Part shown: piece after piece, positions 36,672-47,721 of the stretch
How positions within the stretch are numbered: position 1 is the first letter of the stretch
Layout of the letters: each line of letters starts with the position of its first letter
Source: Polietes domitor
Lineage: Eukaryota; Arthropoda; Insecta; Diptera; Muscidae
NCBI GenBank assembly: GCA_947397865.1
Contig: OX377618.1
Location: forward strand, 83,215,622 to 83,279,621
DNA: 64,000 nucleotides
Reading direction: 5' to 3'
Notes under the pieces: generated by a model
The model's input: only the letters and a program-made list of their open reading frames with translations
What the model was told of the DNA's origin: nothing
Databases searched by the model: none
Position numbers and translations under genes: made by a program

Positions 36672-37745
36672 TATTTATACACTCCACGAGAGTATTATGT
36701 CTTTGTGCATTTGTTTGTAACGTCCATAAGGAAGCGAGATATACCCATTGTTAATTATACCGATCGACTTAGAATCACTTTTTGAATCGATTTAGCAATG
36801 TCCGTCTGTCTGTCCATCTATTCTTGTAATCAAAGGTCGCAATTGTAGCTAGAACCAAACAAAACTTTGCTCAAGAAGTTTTTCGGGACAAGGACGAACG
36901 CTATTTTATTTGAAGAAAATCGGTTCAGATTTAGATATAGCCCCCCTACGAATTTCACTCCCGATTTGACTTTTTTCTCTCTAGATACCACATATTTTAA
37001 CAGATATTCTTCAAAATTGGCAAAAACATCTTATATTTCAACTGGGAACACCCGTGGTGAAAATAGGTCAGATCGGTTCAGATTTATATATAGGTCCCAT
37101 TCAAATTTCGCTCCCGATTAGAGTTTTTCCGCTCTAGAAACCACATATTTTATCGGATTGTCTTCAAATTTGGCAAAACATCTTATATTTCCACTAGAAA
37201 TACTCATTGCGGAAATAGGTCAGATCGGTCCAGATTTATATATAGCTCCCATACAAGTTTCGCTCTCAATTTGAGTTATTCCGCTATAGAAACCACATAT
37301 TTTATCAGATCTTCTTGAAATCTTGTTAAATATCTTATATTTCAAATAGAAATACCCATGGTGAAAATGAGACAGATCGGTTCAGATTTAGATATAGTCC
37401 CCTTACGAATTTCACTCCCGATTTGACTCTTTTCACTCTAGATACCACATATTTTAACAGATTTCCTTCAAATTTGACAAAATATCTTATATTTCAACTA
37501 GAAGCACCTGTAATGAATATGGGTCAGATCGGTTCAGATTTTTACATAGCTCCCATATAAACCTCGAGTTTTCACCGAATTTCTTCAAATTGAGCATACT
37601 TGGACTGGAAGAACCTATTGTGTCACTTCATTCCATGTGTGTATATAGCTCCGATACAAATATTCTTCTCGATTTGACAAATTCGGGCAGGTCATATCAG
37701 TAAACGATTAGGAAATATACAAAAATTCTTCCAGTTTTCAGTTAT
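36672..37745 (+). mobile_element. DINE-1-like element, family C, copy C6 (3' truncated)
   Basis: Starts TACACTCCACGAGAGTATTA with a GTCCGTCTGTCTGTCC tract and six minisatellite units (GATCGGTTCAGATTTATATA). It ends at TTCTTCCAGTTTTCAG without the terminal palindrome and runs into B5. Confidence 0.8.
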
Positions 37746-38632
37746 TTGAAAGTGGGCTAAGTAGGCCCAGAGGGAAAAATTTTTCCGTAACAAGGACTGA
37801 AAATACCCCCTAATATTTTGATTAATTAAGCAAATTTTTTGAAAATTTCTGCTTTACATGCTCATGGAATATGTTGCGTACATTCCTCTTGTAACTTTAA
37901 AGCACCAAAAGTAAAATGATTTTTCGAAATATGTACTTTTTAGGGATTCAATTGGAAAAGTTTAAAACACGCAAACATAAAGAAATTTTTCAAAATGTGT
38001 ATTTTTAGGGAAAAAATGGGGCGAAAGTGGATAAAAATGGTACCAACCAGACGACTGTAGTTAGAATAGTTAAATTCAATGTGTACATTGCTTTGACTGC
38101 GTAGACGTGAAAAATAAAGATATTTTTTGCCATTCGTACCTCTGGATCAAAATTGGATAATGTTTGCACCAACCAAGTGATTGTAGCTAGAATCATGAAA
38201 TTCCGTCGTCTGGCTGCCTAGACGAGCAAAACAAGAGGATTTTTCCAAAATCGTACATTTAGGGTCAAAATGAAAAAAAGAAATAAAACTGGTACCGATC
38301 TAACGGCTGCTGCTAGAATCATCGAATTAGGTTCGTACATTCCACTGTGGACGTTAAACATAATGGATCTTCTTTTCGTATCAAAATGCTACAGACATTG
38401 GGTCTGTAGCTGGAATCAAGATTTTCAGCTGGAGGAAATAGGCCCCGAGTTAATGAATGAATAGTAAAGCGTCACAATTTGTTTAAAACAGTTGACATAA
38501 TAAGTATAATTTTCCTAATGCGGTACGGCACTTCTATGTAAAGTCGAATGCCTCTAATCTGCCGGCAATACTGTGGAAAGCACTCCGTGGGGGAGGGTAC
38601 ATAAGATTCGGCCCGGCCGAATCTTACTTGTT
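37746..38632 (+). mobile_element. DINE-1-like element, family B, copy B5 (5' truncated)
   Basis: Begins inside family B near GGGAAAAATTTTTCCGTAAC, has four divergent minisatellite units and ends with GGGGGAGGGTACATAAGA, the palindrome TTCGGCCCGGCCGAA and TCTTACTTGTTG. The GTCY core is missing. Confidence 0.75.
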
Positions 38633-38729
38633 GTAACTATACGTTTTTGAAAATCAAAAATTGTCTAAAATCAACACATACGCCATTACAATTCAATTCA
38701 GTCAGGATTTTGGCAGGTGTCCTGGACCG

Positions 38730-39690
38730 ATGAGACCCACATTCACCATGTATATTTCCATATGTTTTCTAGAGCAGAAAAATGAAATCTGAACAAATTT
38801 GACCCATTTTCACTATAGATGTTTCTAGTTAAAATATAAGGCATTCCACCAAATTTGATTAAAATCTGTTAAATTATGTGGTTACTAGAGCAGAAAAAGT
38901 CAAGACATACAAAGCAACATTTGAATGGTAGCTATATATAAATCGAAACCGATTTGAACGATTTCACTAGATATGTTTCTCGTTGAATTATGAGGTGTTC
39001 TGCCAAATTTGAAAAAAAATCTTTTAAAATATGTGGTTTGAATCGATTTGAACCATTTTCACCACAGATGTTTCTAGTTGAAATATATGGTGTGCTGCCA
39101 AATTTTGGCGTTAATGTGATTTCTAGAGTAGAAAAAGTCAAACCGGGAGTGAAATTTGTATGAGAGCTATATCTAAATCTGAACCGATCGGAAAAATGCA
39201 AATCGAGATCGAAATTTGTACTGAAGCTATATCTAAATCTGAACCGATCTGTCCAATTTTACCGTAGGTCTTTCTAGTTGAAATATAAAATGATGTTCTA
39301 AACTTGTATAAAATCGGTTAAAATCTGCGTGGATTTGACCCATTTTCACCACTTCAAATTTGAGGTAAATCGAGTAAAATATGTGGTTTCTAGAGTGGAA
39401 AAAGTCAAATCGTGAGCGACATTTATATAAATCTGACCGATTTACTTCAAATTAAATATCGTCCGTCTTTGACACACAAAACAAACATTTGTTAATTTTG
39501 GTACGATCGGTCAATACCTGCACTTTGATTACAAGAATATATGGAAAAACACACAGACGGGCATTGCTAATTCGATTAAAAAGTGATTCTAAGTCGATCG
39601 GTATAATTAACAATCGGTCTATTTCACTTCCTTTAGGGTGTTACAAACATTTGCACAAAGACATAATACCCTAGTGGAAAGTATACAAAT
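38730..39690 (-). mobile_element. DINE-1-like element, family C, copy C7
   Basis: Reverse orientation: minisatellite units with TAAATCTGAACCGATC, then the core (GATTCTAAGTCGATCGGTAT) and ATAATACCCTAGTGGAAAGT at the right end. The GTCY tract has shrunk to ACAGACGGG and the terminal palindrome is absent. An old copy. Confidence 0.65.
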
Positions 39691-40091
39691 TTGGACATAT
39701 TCTATTCAAGAGCTCTATATCCGATACGAAATACAAACATTTTCCACGCAATCATTTTTATTTATTCGTAAATTTACATATAAGAACTTAGTCTATTCAC
39801 AATTATTTTTAACAAAAAGTTTCTATGTATCTCTTTTTATCGCCATCATTCATAATTCGCTTAATGATTTGGTCGTCTCATTCAGCACGTGAGCCTTGTA
39901 GCTTCCATTCTAGTGCTGCATGAGCGATTTCAGTTTCAGATTAACAACCGTATCCAGCCGTATTTATGTTAAAGGATCTATTTTTCAATAGCGTTTTGTG
40001 ATGACACGTGCACGAATACTTACTTTGTTACTTCTTACCAATGTGCAAAAAAACACGTCGAATTTCAAATTAAACTTAACTTTATTTACAA
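39691..40091. other. Unassigned DNA
   Basis: No supported gene. The target A for the Helitron 3' end lies at 40091. Confidence 0.3.
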
Positions 40092-40499
40092 CTAGCTGAC
40101 CCGCAAACGTTGTTTTGCCTTAACATTTTATTAATTTATCGGTGCAGGTAATTCACATTATATAAAAAAAATAATAATAAAAATGTGATTAGTATATGAA
40201 CTATTAAATGATAAAAGTATATGCATAATTAAGAGATCGTTAGTGTTATTCATTATAGTGGACCCGAAGAACTTCATCTAACTGGCGTTGTCCTACGTCA
40301 TTTCAAATTGCAGAAAATCTGTGGTCAATTGTCCATTGTAATTGATTCTTTTTTTAAATATTTGCTGGATGGGTTACGGTCGTGCCGATTTTGAATTGTA
40401 TTTAACCTCTTTGAATCACTCTGTGATAAACAATATTATTTTTGTTGCCAGGTGTGAAAACGATCAAAGCGGATGGTTTTCCGACACGGGAACATGCGA

Positions 40500-40880
40500 C
40501 ATACTGTTGACCGTGTGAAAAAATTCATTCTCCAGACTGAGGCCACAAACACTCAATGCGACTTATTTATTGTCATGGCGAATGCGAAACGAATTGGATT
40601 CGCTTAAACTCGAATGGCATATCGGTTGGAATCATTGGAATCGGAATGAACTTTGAACTTTTCTTTTAGTATTCTTGCGTGAATCACAATGCTCATGAGT
40701 TTTGTGAACGCTAAACGCGTTCTGTTGCATAATTTTGGTTGATTGATATTGCAAAGCACGATGACAACTGAAACAACCATAAATTGTAAATTGTGCGGTG
40801 GCAATCCAGACACATCCATTGAATTCAAAAAGGATTTGCAGGAATGCAGTGAACCAACGATTTGATTTTGAATTGTTCAG
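40500..40880 (-). pseudogene. Helitron helicase C-terminal relic
   Basis: Minus-strand match to the relic at 30384-31009: MNSMDVSGLPPHNLQF and CNRTRLAFTKLMSIVIHARI are visible. It has more deletions than the other copy and lacks the IPRIPMNPTDMPF block. Confidence 0.7.
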
Positions 40881-40885
40881 TTTAA

Positions 40886-41330
40886 GTGATGAATTTTTAC
40901 ACGTACCGTTTGATGATTCCGAGAAACGGAGCGCCAATTTGGCGTATATTCTCATTTCCCATTTACGAACGCTATCAGACTGTTACTCATTTGGCAGTGC
41001 GTCTGGAGAACGGTCAACGAGTTCATTTCACTGCAGTAAATGCTGATCAACGTGCTCAAAACCACCAGCGACAACATTGACCAGTTTCTTTTCGAAAATT
41101 TCAACGTCGAAAGCAAGGCGATGTAGTTCCTGATCATTCGGATTTGCGTTCTACTGAAGCTTTTGGTCGTATTTATACAGTTCATCCAAAGAATAATGAA
41201 TGCTTTTACTTGCGACCCATCTTTTGAGTCGCTTCGAAATATCCATGGTGTACTGTTGCCAACATTTCGTGCTGCGTGTCAGGAGCTCAATTTGCTTGAA
41301 AACTATACTCAGCAAAAAATAATGGAAGTA
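40886..41330 (+). pseudogene. Helitron polyprotein relic between Rep and helicase
   Basis: Plus-strand pieces: MMNFYTYRLMI, then YQTVTHLAVRLENGQRVHF, then KFQRRKQGDVVPDHSD-like and GRIYTVHPKNNECFYLR, then TFRAACQELNLLE. In this order they match the region between the Rep and Pif1 domains of animal Helitrons. Frameshifts and stops separate the blocks (for example after NHQRQH). It faces the helicase relic at 40500-40880. Confidence 0.7.
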
Positions 41331-41489
41331 CTTCCGCAGGAAGCACATTTAAATCGCATCTCAAAATCCAAATGTGCATTCTTTCCGCTTTTGAGGAAGT
41401 TCTTTTAAACAACTACCAAAACAGTAGATAATATGTTATTATCCCGTAACATTTTACGAACAGCATTTTCACAAGTGAATAGGAACGAA

Positions 41490-41570
41490 TTTTTAGTATG
41501 GGGTCACAGAGGTAAGGTGTCCGCTTTGCGCCCGAAGGTCCCAGGTTCGAATTGTGGTTCGGGAAAAAAA
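41490..41570 (+). other. tRNA-like sequence 1 (SINE head or tRNA relic)
   Basis: Contains GGTTCGAATTG, close to the RNA polymerase III B box (GGTTCGANTCC), about 40 nt after a weak A-box-like GGGGTCACAGAGGTAAGG. Ends in an A run. A tRNA cloverleaf is not convincing. Confidence 0.3.
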
Positions 41571-42370
41571 ACTATTTTATTACTTTTTTTAAATAAACAA
41601 TATTTAATTTTGTATTATGTTTTAACAACTTAAATTTTTGCTTAAAAGAATACAAATATATTGTTTTATTAATGTTCTTCAAATATTTCATTTTTTGTTA
41701 ATTATTAATACTATATACTATCAGTAAAATTAAGTAGTGTTAATTTATTTAATGCTAATTTTATTTAAATAAAATATAATTTGCGTTATATATTAATTCA
41801 TACTAAATAAATTTTTTGTTAGGTTTCCTATTGTCAGTTCAAACGAACAAAATGGGTTGTTTAAGTTATTCACCACCCACAACAGAGGATAGCTTTGATG
41901 GTTAGAGTGCCGCAGTAGCAAGCAGAAGGTCCGCTGTTCTACCCCCGCTAGCGGCGGATTTTTTAAACAGAAATAGAAACTAGTGAAAAAGTGGTTCCTT
42001 TGCAACACTTTAAAATAACTTTTAAGACTTGCAAAATAAAGGACATCCCTCCTATGACAACTTCCAAATCACAAGATGAACATCATTTTCTTTTAGTGTT
42101 CTCTTTTTGCTGGGATATACTTGTCTTCGACATTTAAAAAAATTACTCAATCCTAGTACGTTTACCTAATGCCAAGTAAATTATTACTATTTTTTTACTC
42201 AACTGGAGTATAGATTTTACTCCGATTTATGAATGCCATGTAAAATTAATTATGTATTTTAATGTTTAATGTATAATATATATTATAGCAACTTTTGCGA
42301 CAGCGATATATCGAATCCAATACCGCCATAAGTGAGCACTTGACTGCCGAACGCACCGATAGTCTAATTA
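41571..42370. other. Unassigned AT-rich DNA with a second tRNA-like block at 41885-41960
   Basis: GATAGCTTTGATGGTTAGAG (near 41889) resembles a tRNA D-arm/A-box, and CCGCTGTTCTACCCCCGC (near 41931) could be a decayed T-arm. Otherwise no gene. The AT-rich stretch up to 42370 ends at the TTA target of the CACTA-ended copy 2. Confidence 0.3.
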
Positions 42371-43134
42371 CACTAGTCAACAGTCAAAATGTACTCGGGA
42401 TGCGATAATTTTTTCTGTGTAGATAACCTTGACATGAGCTCGAAAAACGCAATAAAAATTTTTTTTTCGTTTGGTTTTTTTTTTTATTTTTTTTTTTTTT
42501 AAATTTTAAAATTTTTTTTTTTGGTTAATTTAATTGAATTAAATTTTAAAAAATTTAAAATTACAATTCCCTTAATCTGTTCATATATTGTTTTCCTATA
42601 CAAGCAACAGTTTCCAAGTTAAAAATGAATATATAAAGGAAAAAACTTATTTTTTGCCTAAAGATTTAAAATTTTTTTTTTTTTTAAAATCCATAAAAAA
42701 TCCAAAATGAAAAAAATGTCAAATCTTATTACTTTTACGTAAAGTTACATAACCTATGAGCAAAATGAGACAAAGATCATGAAAATCGATGCACGCGTTT
42801 CGCTTTTATTCGCAATTGAGTAAAGGTATGCATTTCAAAAATTTGCTCGACATATGCACAACTTTGTCTATGGTAAGGTTTTTTCTTTTTTTTTTGATTC
42901 TCAGAATTAACAAAACGGAATAAACAAAGGGTTATTTAAAGGGGACTTTTTTAATTATTTGGGTTTTCCGTTGGCTACCTGTATGATTTTTTACAGAAAT
43001 GCAACCCACATTTAAGGGTGGTCATTATTCGGAAAATTTAAGACTCACACATGGTGAAACAGGTATGTAGCCACCGTAAAAAAATATACACCCATTTATA
43101 AGTACCTGTCAGTAAAATACTAAACAATACACAG

Positions 43135-43170
43135 TATAAATAGGTCTTCATTGATCGATTTTACTCATTC
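43135..43170 (+). promoter_or_regulatory. Core promoter of the CACTA-ended element gene
   Basis: TATAAATAG at 43135-43143, with an initiator-like TCATTC about 30 bp downstream (43165) and the start codon at 43200. The same block is inside the opposite arm (mirror copy near 44070), so each end of the element carries an inward-facing promoter. Inferred from motif and spacing only. Confidence 0.5.
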
Positions 43171-43199
43171 AACAAGTGTCGACGAACGCGATAGTTAAA

Positions 43200-44040
43200 A
43201 TGAGCAAACGTTCGCGAGGATTTGAATGCAATACCAATCCAAGTAATTTTTGTTACATGTGCGGAGAATACGTTTCTGAAAAAAACAAGCGTTGTTTTTC
43301 ACCTAAATTGAGAGATTCATTTGAAGAGAGCTTCAATTTAAAGGTCTCAAACATAGATGAGCGGTGGACACCAAGTGCTCTATGTCCAAGGTGCTACGTA
43401 CAGCTAGCTGACTCAAGGTAAGTGTAGATTACGAAATTCAAGAACATATATAACTTAACGACAGCCGAGAATCATCATGCCAATGCTTTGGAGAGCTCCG
43501 CTTTGCCATGTAACAGATTGCTACTTCTGTCTTAGCAAAAAAACAGGCGTGGGAAAAAATATACGATGGACTTACGCTGCTGTTTCAACAGTGAATTTTC
43601 CAGTGCCATTTTCCGAAGAACCAGTGGACCCGCAACCGTCCGTTTCAAGATGGGCATCTAATAATGAGGCGATACATCCAACATCAGATCCGGAGACAGT
43701 AGAAACCACATCAGAATGCGAGTCAACATATACATTGCATGGAGGTCAACGCTTATGTTCCCAAGCAGAACTGAACGATTGGGTTAGAGAATTGAAACTC
43801 TCCAAGGAAGATGCAGAGTTGCAACTACTCCAAAATTATAAAAAAATTAGAGCAAATATGTCGCTTAAGATACATTTTCTACACTCGCACTTGGACTTCT
43901 TTCCGGACAACCTGGGCGATGTGAGTGACGAGCATGGCGCACATGTAACAAAAATTACTTGGATTGGTATTGCATTCAAATCCTCGCGAACGTTTGCTCA
44001 TTTTAACTATCGCGTTCGTCGACACTTGTTGAATGAGTAA
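43200..44040 (+). pseudogene. CACTA-ended element transposase-like gene, internally deleted
   Basis: Exon 1 is 43200-43417 (starts MSKRSRGFECNTN) and carries a zinc-binding pattern (FCYMCGEY ... LCPRCYVQL). The donor is GTAAGT at 43418. Relative to copy 3 the intron has lost its TTTCTTTCAG acceptor; a cryptic AG at 43469 keeps the frame, giving a 52-nt intron. Exon 2 encodes MPMLWRAPLCHVTDCYFCLS and a Ser/Thr-rich linker. At KEDAEL it jumps about 0.84 kb to LLQNYKKIRANMSLKIHFLH, so the central catalytic-like region is gone. After NLGDVSDEHG the frame enters the right inverted arm, so the last ~32 residues are antisense exon 1. Upstream in-frame GTG codons are not used; ATG 43200 is the plausible start. 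Inactive. Confidence 0.8.
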
Positions 44041-44943
44041 AATCGATCAATGAAGACCTATTTATACTGTGTATTGTTTAGTATTTTACTGACAGGTACT
44101 TATAAATGGGTGTATAATTTTTTACGGTGGCTACATACCTGTTTCACCATGTGTGAGTCTTAAATTTTCCGAATAATGACCACCCTTAAATGTGGGTTGC
44201 ATTTCTGTAAAAAAATCATACAGGTAGCCAACGGAAAACCCAAATAATTAAAAAAGTCCCCTTTCCTTTTTTCCTTTTAATTGTTCACGCACATTTATTA
44301 GCGTTTATTACTTTGCTTACGCAATCATAAAAATTAAATAACCCTTTGTTTATTCCGTTTTGTTAATTCTGAGAATCAAAAAAAAAAAGAAAAAACCTTA
44401 CCATAGACAAAGTTGTGCATATGTCGAGCAAATTTTTGAAATTCATACCTTTACTCAATTGCGAATAAAAGCGAAACGCGTGCATCGATTTTCATGATCT
44501 TTGTCTCATTTTGCTCATAGGTTATGTGGCTTTACGTAAAAGTAATAAGATTTGACATTTTTTTCATTTTGGATTTTTTATGGATTTAAAAAAAAAAAAA
44601 ATTAAATCTTTAGGCAAAAAATAAGTTTTTTCCTTTATATATTCATTTTTAACTTGGAAACTGTTGCTTGTATAGGAAAACAATATATGAACAGATTAAG
44701 GGAATTGTAATTTTAAATTTTTTAAAATTTAATTCAATTAAATCGGGCAAGTGGTTCCCGAGTTATGCCGGACGAAACAAATTAACCAAAAAAAATTTTT
44801 AAAATTTAAAAAAAAAAATAAAAAAAAAACCAAACGAAAAAAAAAATTTTATTGCGTTTTTCGAGCTCATGTCAAGGTTATCTACACAGAAAAAATTATC
44901 GCATCCGGAGTACATGAAATTTTTTTCATTTTGTTGAGTAGTG

Positions 44944-45821
44944 TTATAGTTGAATTTGTTTGAACATTGCAAAGTCTGTTGCTGGTGTGCATGATACATC
45001 AACAACCATATCAAATTTCATCTAAATCGCATTAATCACAAACAAACATTGCAAGAAAGTGATTTTTGATCACGTTATCAACAAACAGTATGTAAAAGCT
45101 ACATTTCACAAAACGAAACTTGACTGCACACAAAATAGAGGGCATCAGGAAGAAGATAATCGTGCAATGTTGGGAACAAAAACCTAGTTTAATACAACGT
45201 TTTGAAAAAATGTGAAATTTTCGACTGAAAATAAAAGTGATATGCCCAGTCCAACTCCTCATTTTCTATAACATAAACGTAAATGTCTAAATTGTCAATA
45301 TCAACACGTTAATATCTATAATTTTTCATCTTCTTATTATTTAAAAAAGAAACATTCACTAAGTGATTCTCTGCACTGTTTCATTTTTGTAGTTTTTTAT
45401 AAATTTATTTTAAATTAAACTATTCTATGCGATATAATCAATTTGTGATTCTTATTTAAAATGCAAACATTCAGTGAATTAATTTTTTGTAATTCGCTGA
45501 ATGCTTGATTTTATTTTATTTATTTATTATTATTATTGATTTGCATATTTCTTTAAAAACACTCACGTGAATGTGGTGAGTGAGAAAACGTGGAAAAAAT
45601 TACTCACGTGCCCATCTCTAATCAACAGTACTTAGCAGCATACAGTAGTGGTGTCGCCATTTCCAGTTTAGTTTACATTCTGATTTTTGGGTGCACACGA
45701 CAATCACTAGCTGCGGGAAAACAAGCAATATATCAACTTTTTTCATAAAATACATTCCTATAAGAAAATGTATGCAGTACATATGAAGAAATTTAAGATA
45801 GTGTAGACAATGTGATTCAAT
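44944..45821. other. Upstream region of the spookier exon
   Basis: Apart from the TTA target duplication, this looks like unique AT-rich DNA with no mobile-element signature. It should hold the promoter and 5' UTR of the P450 gene. No certain TATA box could be assigned. Confidence 0.35.
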
Positions 45822-46239
45822 ATGTTATTATCGCCTGCATTAATGTATTTCATTTACCTGTACGGCTATCTTAGAGCTATGTACGAATGTGTAAGGAAAA
45901 TAGAGATTTGTCGAATATACTGTGTACTTGTAGCAAATACTGTCACCTCTAAAAGCAGTACATCAACACGCGAACACCAACAGGCTCCTGGACCATTACC
46001 ATGGCCGATTTTGGGAAATTTGCCTCTTTTGAGGTGTTATGATGTTCCATTTCAAGGTTTTACCGATCTTGCAAAAAAGTTTGGCGATGTTTACAGCATG
46101 ACACTGGGTACAACACGTTGCTTAGTTGTTAACAATTTGGATCTAATACGTGAAGTACTTAATAAAAATGGAAAATATTTTGGTGGACGCCCTGATTTCA
46201 TCAGATTCAATGTACTTTTTGGTGGCAATAGAAATAATT
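45822..46239 (+). CDS. spok: Cytochrome P450 Cyp307a2 (spookier), first coding exon
   Basis: Encodes about 139 residues. A hydrophobic N-terminal anchor (MLLSPALMYFIYLYGYL) is followed by a basic linker and the P450 proline hinge APGPLPWPILGNLPLL, then YDVPFQGFTDLAKKFGDVYS and CLVVNNLDLIREVLN, ending GGRPDFIRFNVLFGGNRNN. These match the CYP307A family, closest by memory to spookier rather than spook. CYP307A enzymes are endoplasmic-reticulum P450s of the ecdysteroid 'black box' step after 7-dehydrocholesterol, acting in the prothoracic gland. The exon ends in AATAATT before a canonical GTGAGT donor at 46240, phase 1. The oxygen-binding helix, ExxR and haem-cysteine loop are encoded elsewhere; no such exon occurs to 64000. 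The frame is intact, which argues for a live gene. It is the only likely host gene here and its surroundings are all mobile elements. Confidence 0.8.
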
Positions 46240-46245
46240 GTGAGT
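46240..46245 (+). other. Splice donor of spookier exon 1
   Basis: GTGAGT directly after the last conserved codon block. It marks the start of an intron that extends beyond the window, if the gene is intact. Confidence 0.65.
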
Positions 46246-46522
46246 ATTATAATTTACCTCAGCATTGTACAAATATGGTTTGTTATCCCGGTAAGTAAAC
46301 GCAACGCCAAAATCAACGCATGTAAACACTGAACAATTTTGTAGTCAAACTGTAAAAGTGCTCAGAACATATTCTATATGAGTTAATATATTCTATATGA
46401 GTTAATATGAATATTTTAAAATACCTATATATTTTTAATATTTATTTATTTATATGGCGAAATTTCAAATTTCCAATTTCATGTTGCCTCGCGCCATCAA
46501 TGGCTTTGAGAGGCGGGTTGGC

Positions 46523-46638
46523 AAAAACTAAAGTAACTCTAAATATAGTATTACATCGAATTATAATTTATAATTGATTACAAACAATTATAAATTATAA
46601 TTCGATGTAATACGATATTTAGAGTTACTTTAGTTTTT
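46523..46638. repeat. Perfect-type palindrome, ~53-bp arms
   Basis: The left arm begins AAAAACTAAAGTAACTCTAA and the right arm ends with its complement TTAGAGTTACTTTAGTTTTT, with a loop of about 10 nt (GATTACAAAC). Arms differ by one or two bases. Short hairpin MITE or replication palindrome in the spookier intron. Confidence 0.75.
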
Positions 46639-46791
46639 ACTTTAATGAATAATTAGTTACAACTCATAAAATCATTGTGAATTTAAATAATTCAATAATT
46701 AAGAAGCACTTCAACATTTTGTAAAAGATATTCTTTCAATTTTTTCTTAAATGTTGATAACGTATTGCTATCTCTCAAATCTCCTGGCAAA

Positions 46792-47721
46792 TCAGTAAAA
46801 GCCTGCATACTCCATTCTCAGCATGGTTGTCCCCAGTCTACATCTTGCAATTCTTAGGTTTGAGGAATTTCTTGTGTTGAATTTATTGGAGAAAAACTTC
46901 AAAATTACGGATCTATATCCAATATTGTGAGTTGACTTGAATACGTAATATAGAAGTTGTTTTTCATATAAACCGTAATAGGTAAAATATTTTTGCAATA
47001 ATCCTTGTACTAAGGTACTGTGTTTATCCTTTCCTTTATCCATATCCACAGCCAAATACTCAAGATGACTATGAATCAGAGCTTGATATTAACCGCTTGC
47101 TCTTAGTATAAAATTTTCGACGACGAACAGCAATCCAGATGTCGAGGCAATCTGTGTGACCAAATATCTAATATGACCATCCCATGATAAATTACTTTTC
47201 AAATGAATCCCCAAGTATTTGATCTCATGCACTCCTTTAATTACCTGTCCATCAACCAATATGGAAAATCATTCGCGAATGAGGACGAAATCGTAACAGT
47301 TTAGTCTTTTCCGACTTTAAAACAATGCTATTCAGTCTTGCAAATTCATAAATTAAGACAGAAACTCTTTTCACTTGAGTCTTAAGAACTAAGTCATACT
47401 TATAGGGATAAAGCAGAGTAACGTCATCGGCAAACATTACAATAGTTCCAAACAGGCCAAGATTATTTATATCGTTCACATAAATAAGGAAAAGAAAATA
47501 AAACCAAATTGGTTCTTACTCAATAAAGACTCTGATTCAAAATAATCCAAAAGTTGGGAATGTATTATATTTTCAAAGATCTTATATATTATAGATAGTA
47601 GTGCAAGAGGTCTGTACAGTTCAATGGTGTTTGCCTAAGCTGCCTTCGGTATGGGAATAACCTTGTGTAATTTCACTATATCTGGATATGTACACGTATT
47701 TATAATAGAATTAACAAATAA
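46792..47721 (-). pseudogene. Non-LTR retrotransposon J2 reverse transcriptase, C-terminal part
   Basis: On the minus strand, LHKVIPIPKAA and LLSIIYKIFENIIHSQLLD form the RT fingers region. After a gap comes GLFGTIVMFADDVTLLYPYK with the catalytic (F/Y)ADD box, then LNSIVLKSEKTKLLRF. The C-terminal tail has FNTRNSSNLRIARCRLGT. A stop follows PKAA and parts are frameshifted. The N-terminal RT half is on the other side of the DINE-like insertion B6. Jockey-superfamily affinity is likely; the clade is unresolved. Confidence 0.75.

Larger units (their letters stand above)
40092..41405. mobile_element. Rearranged Helitron fragment
   Basis: The left end at 40092 is a Helitron 3' terminus on the minus strand (GTTTGCGGGTCAGCTAG next to T). 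The stretch 40200-40880 is homologous to 30121-31110 (same non-coding 3' region and helicase C-terminus, minus strand). From 40880 to about 41330 a different helicase-upstream region is encoded on the plus strand. The two coding pieces therefore face each other, which requires an inversion. Confidence 0.7.
42371..44943 (+). mobile_element. CACTA-ended foldback element, copy 2 (near complete, gene deleted)
   Basis: Starts CACTAGTCAACAG and ends GTTGAGTAGTG, with a perfect 3-bp duplication TTA (42368-42370 and 44944-44946). Inverted arms are long: about 0.89 kb left and 1.0 kb right (from about 43939). Both include the promoter and the first ~60 coding bases of the transposase-like gene. The left arm lacks about 75 bp around 42937 that is present in the right arm (TAAACGCTAATAAATGTGCG). 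The gene between the arms runs left to right and carries an internal deletion. Confidence 0.85.

Noticed and set aside
43939..44040. C-terminal tail (HVTKITWIG ... RRHLLNE) as a genuine protein domain
   Set aside because: It is the reverse complement of the gene's own exon 1 inside the inverted arm.
45032..45262. Minus-strand 76-codon ORF upstream of spookier
   Set aside because: No motif, AT-rich, antisense to the likely promoter region.
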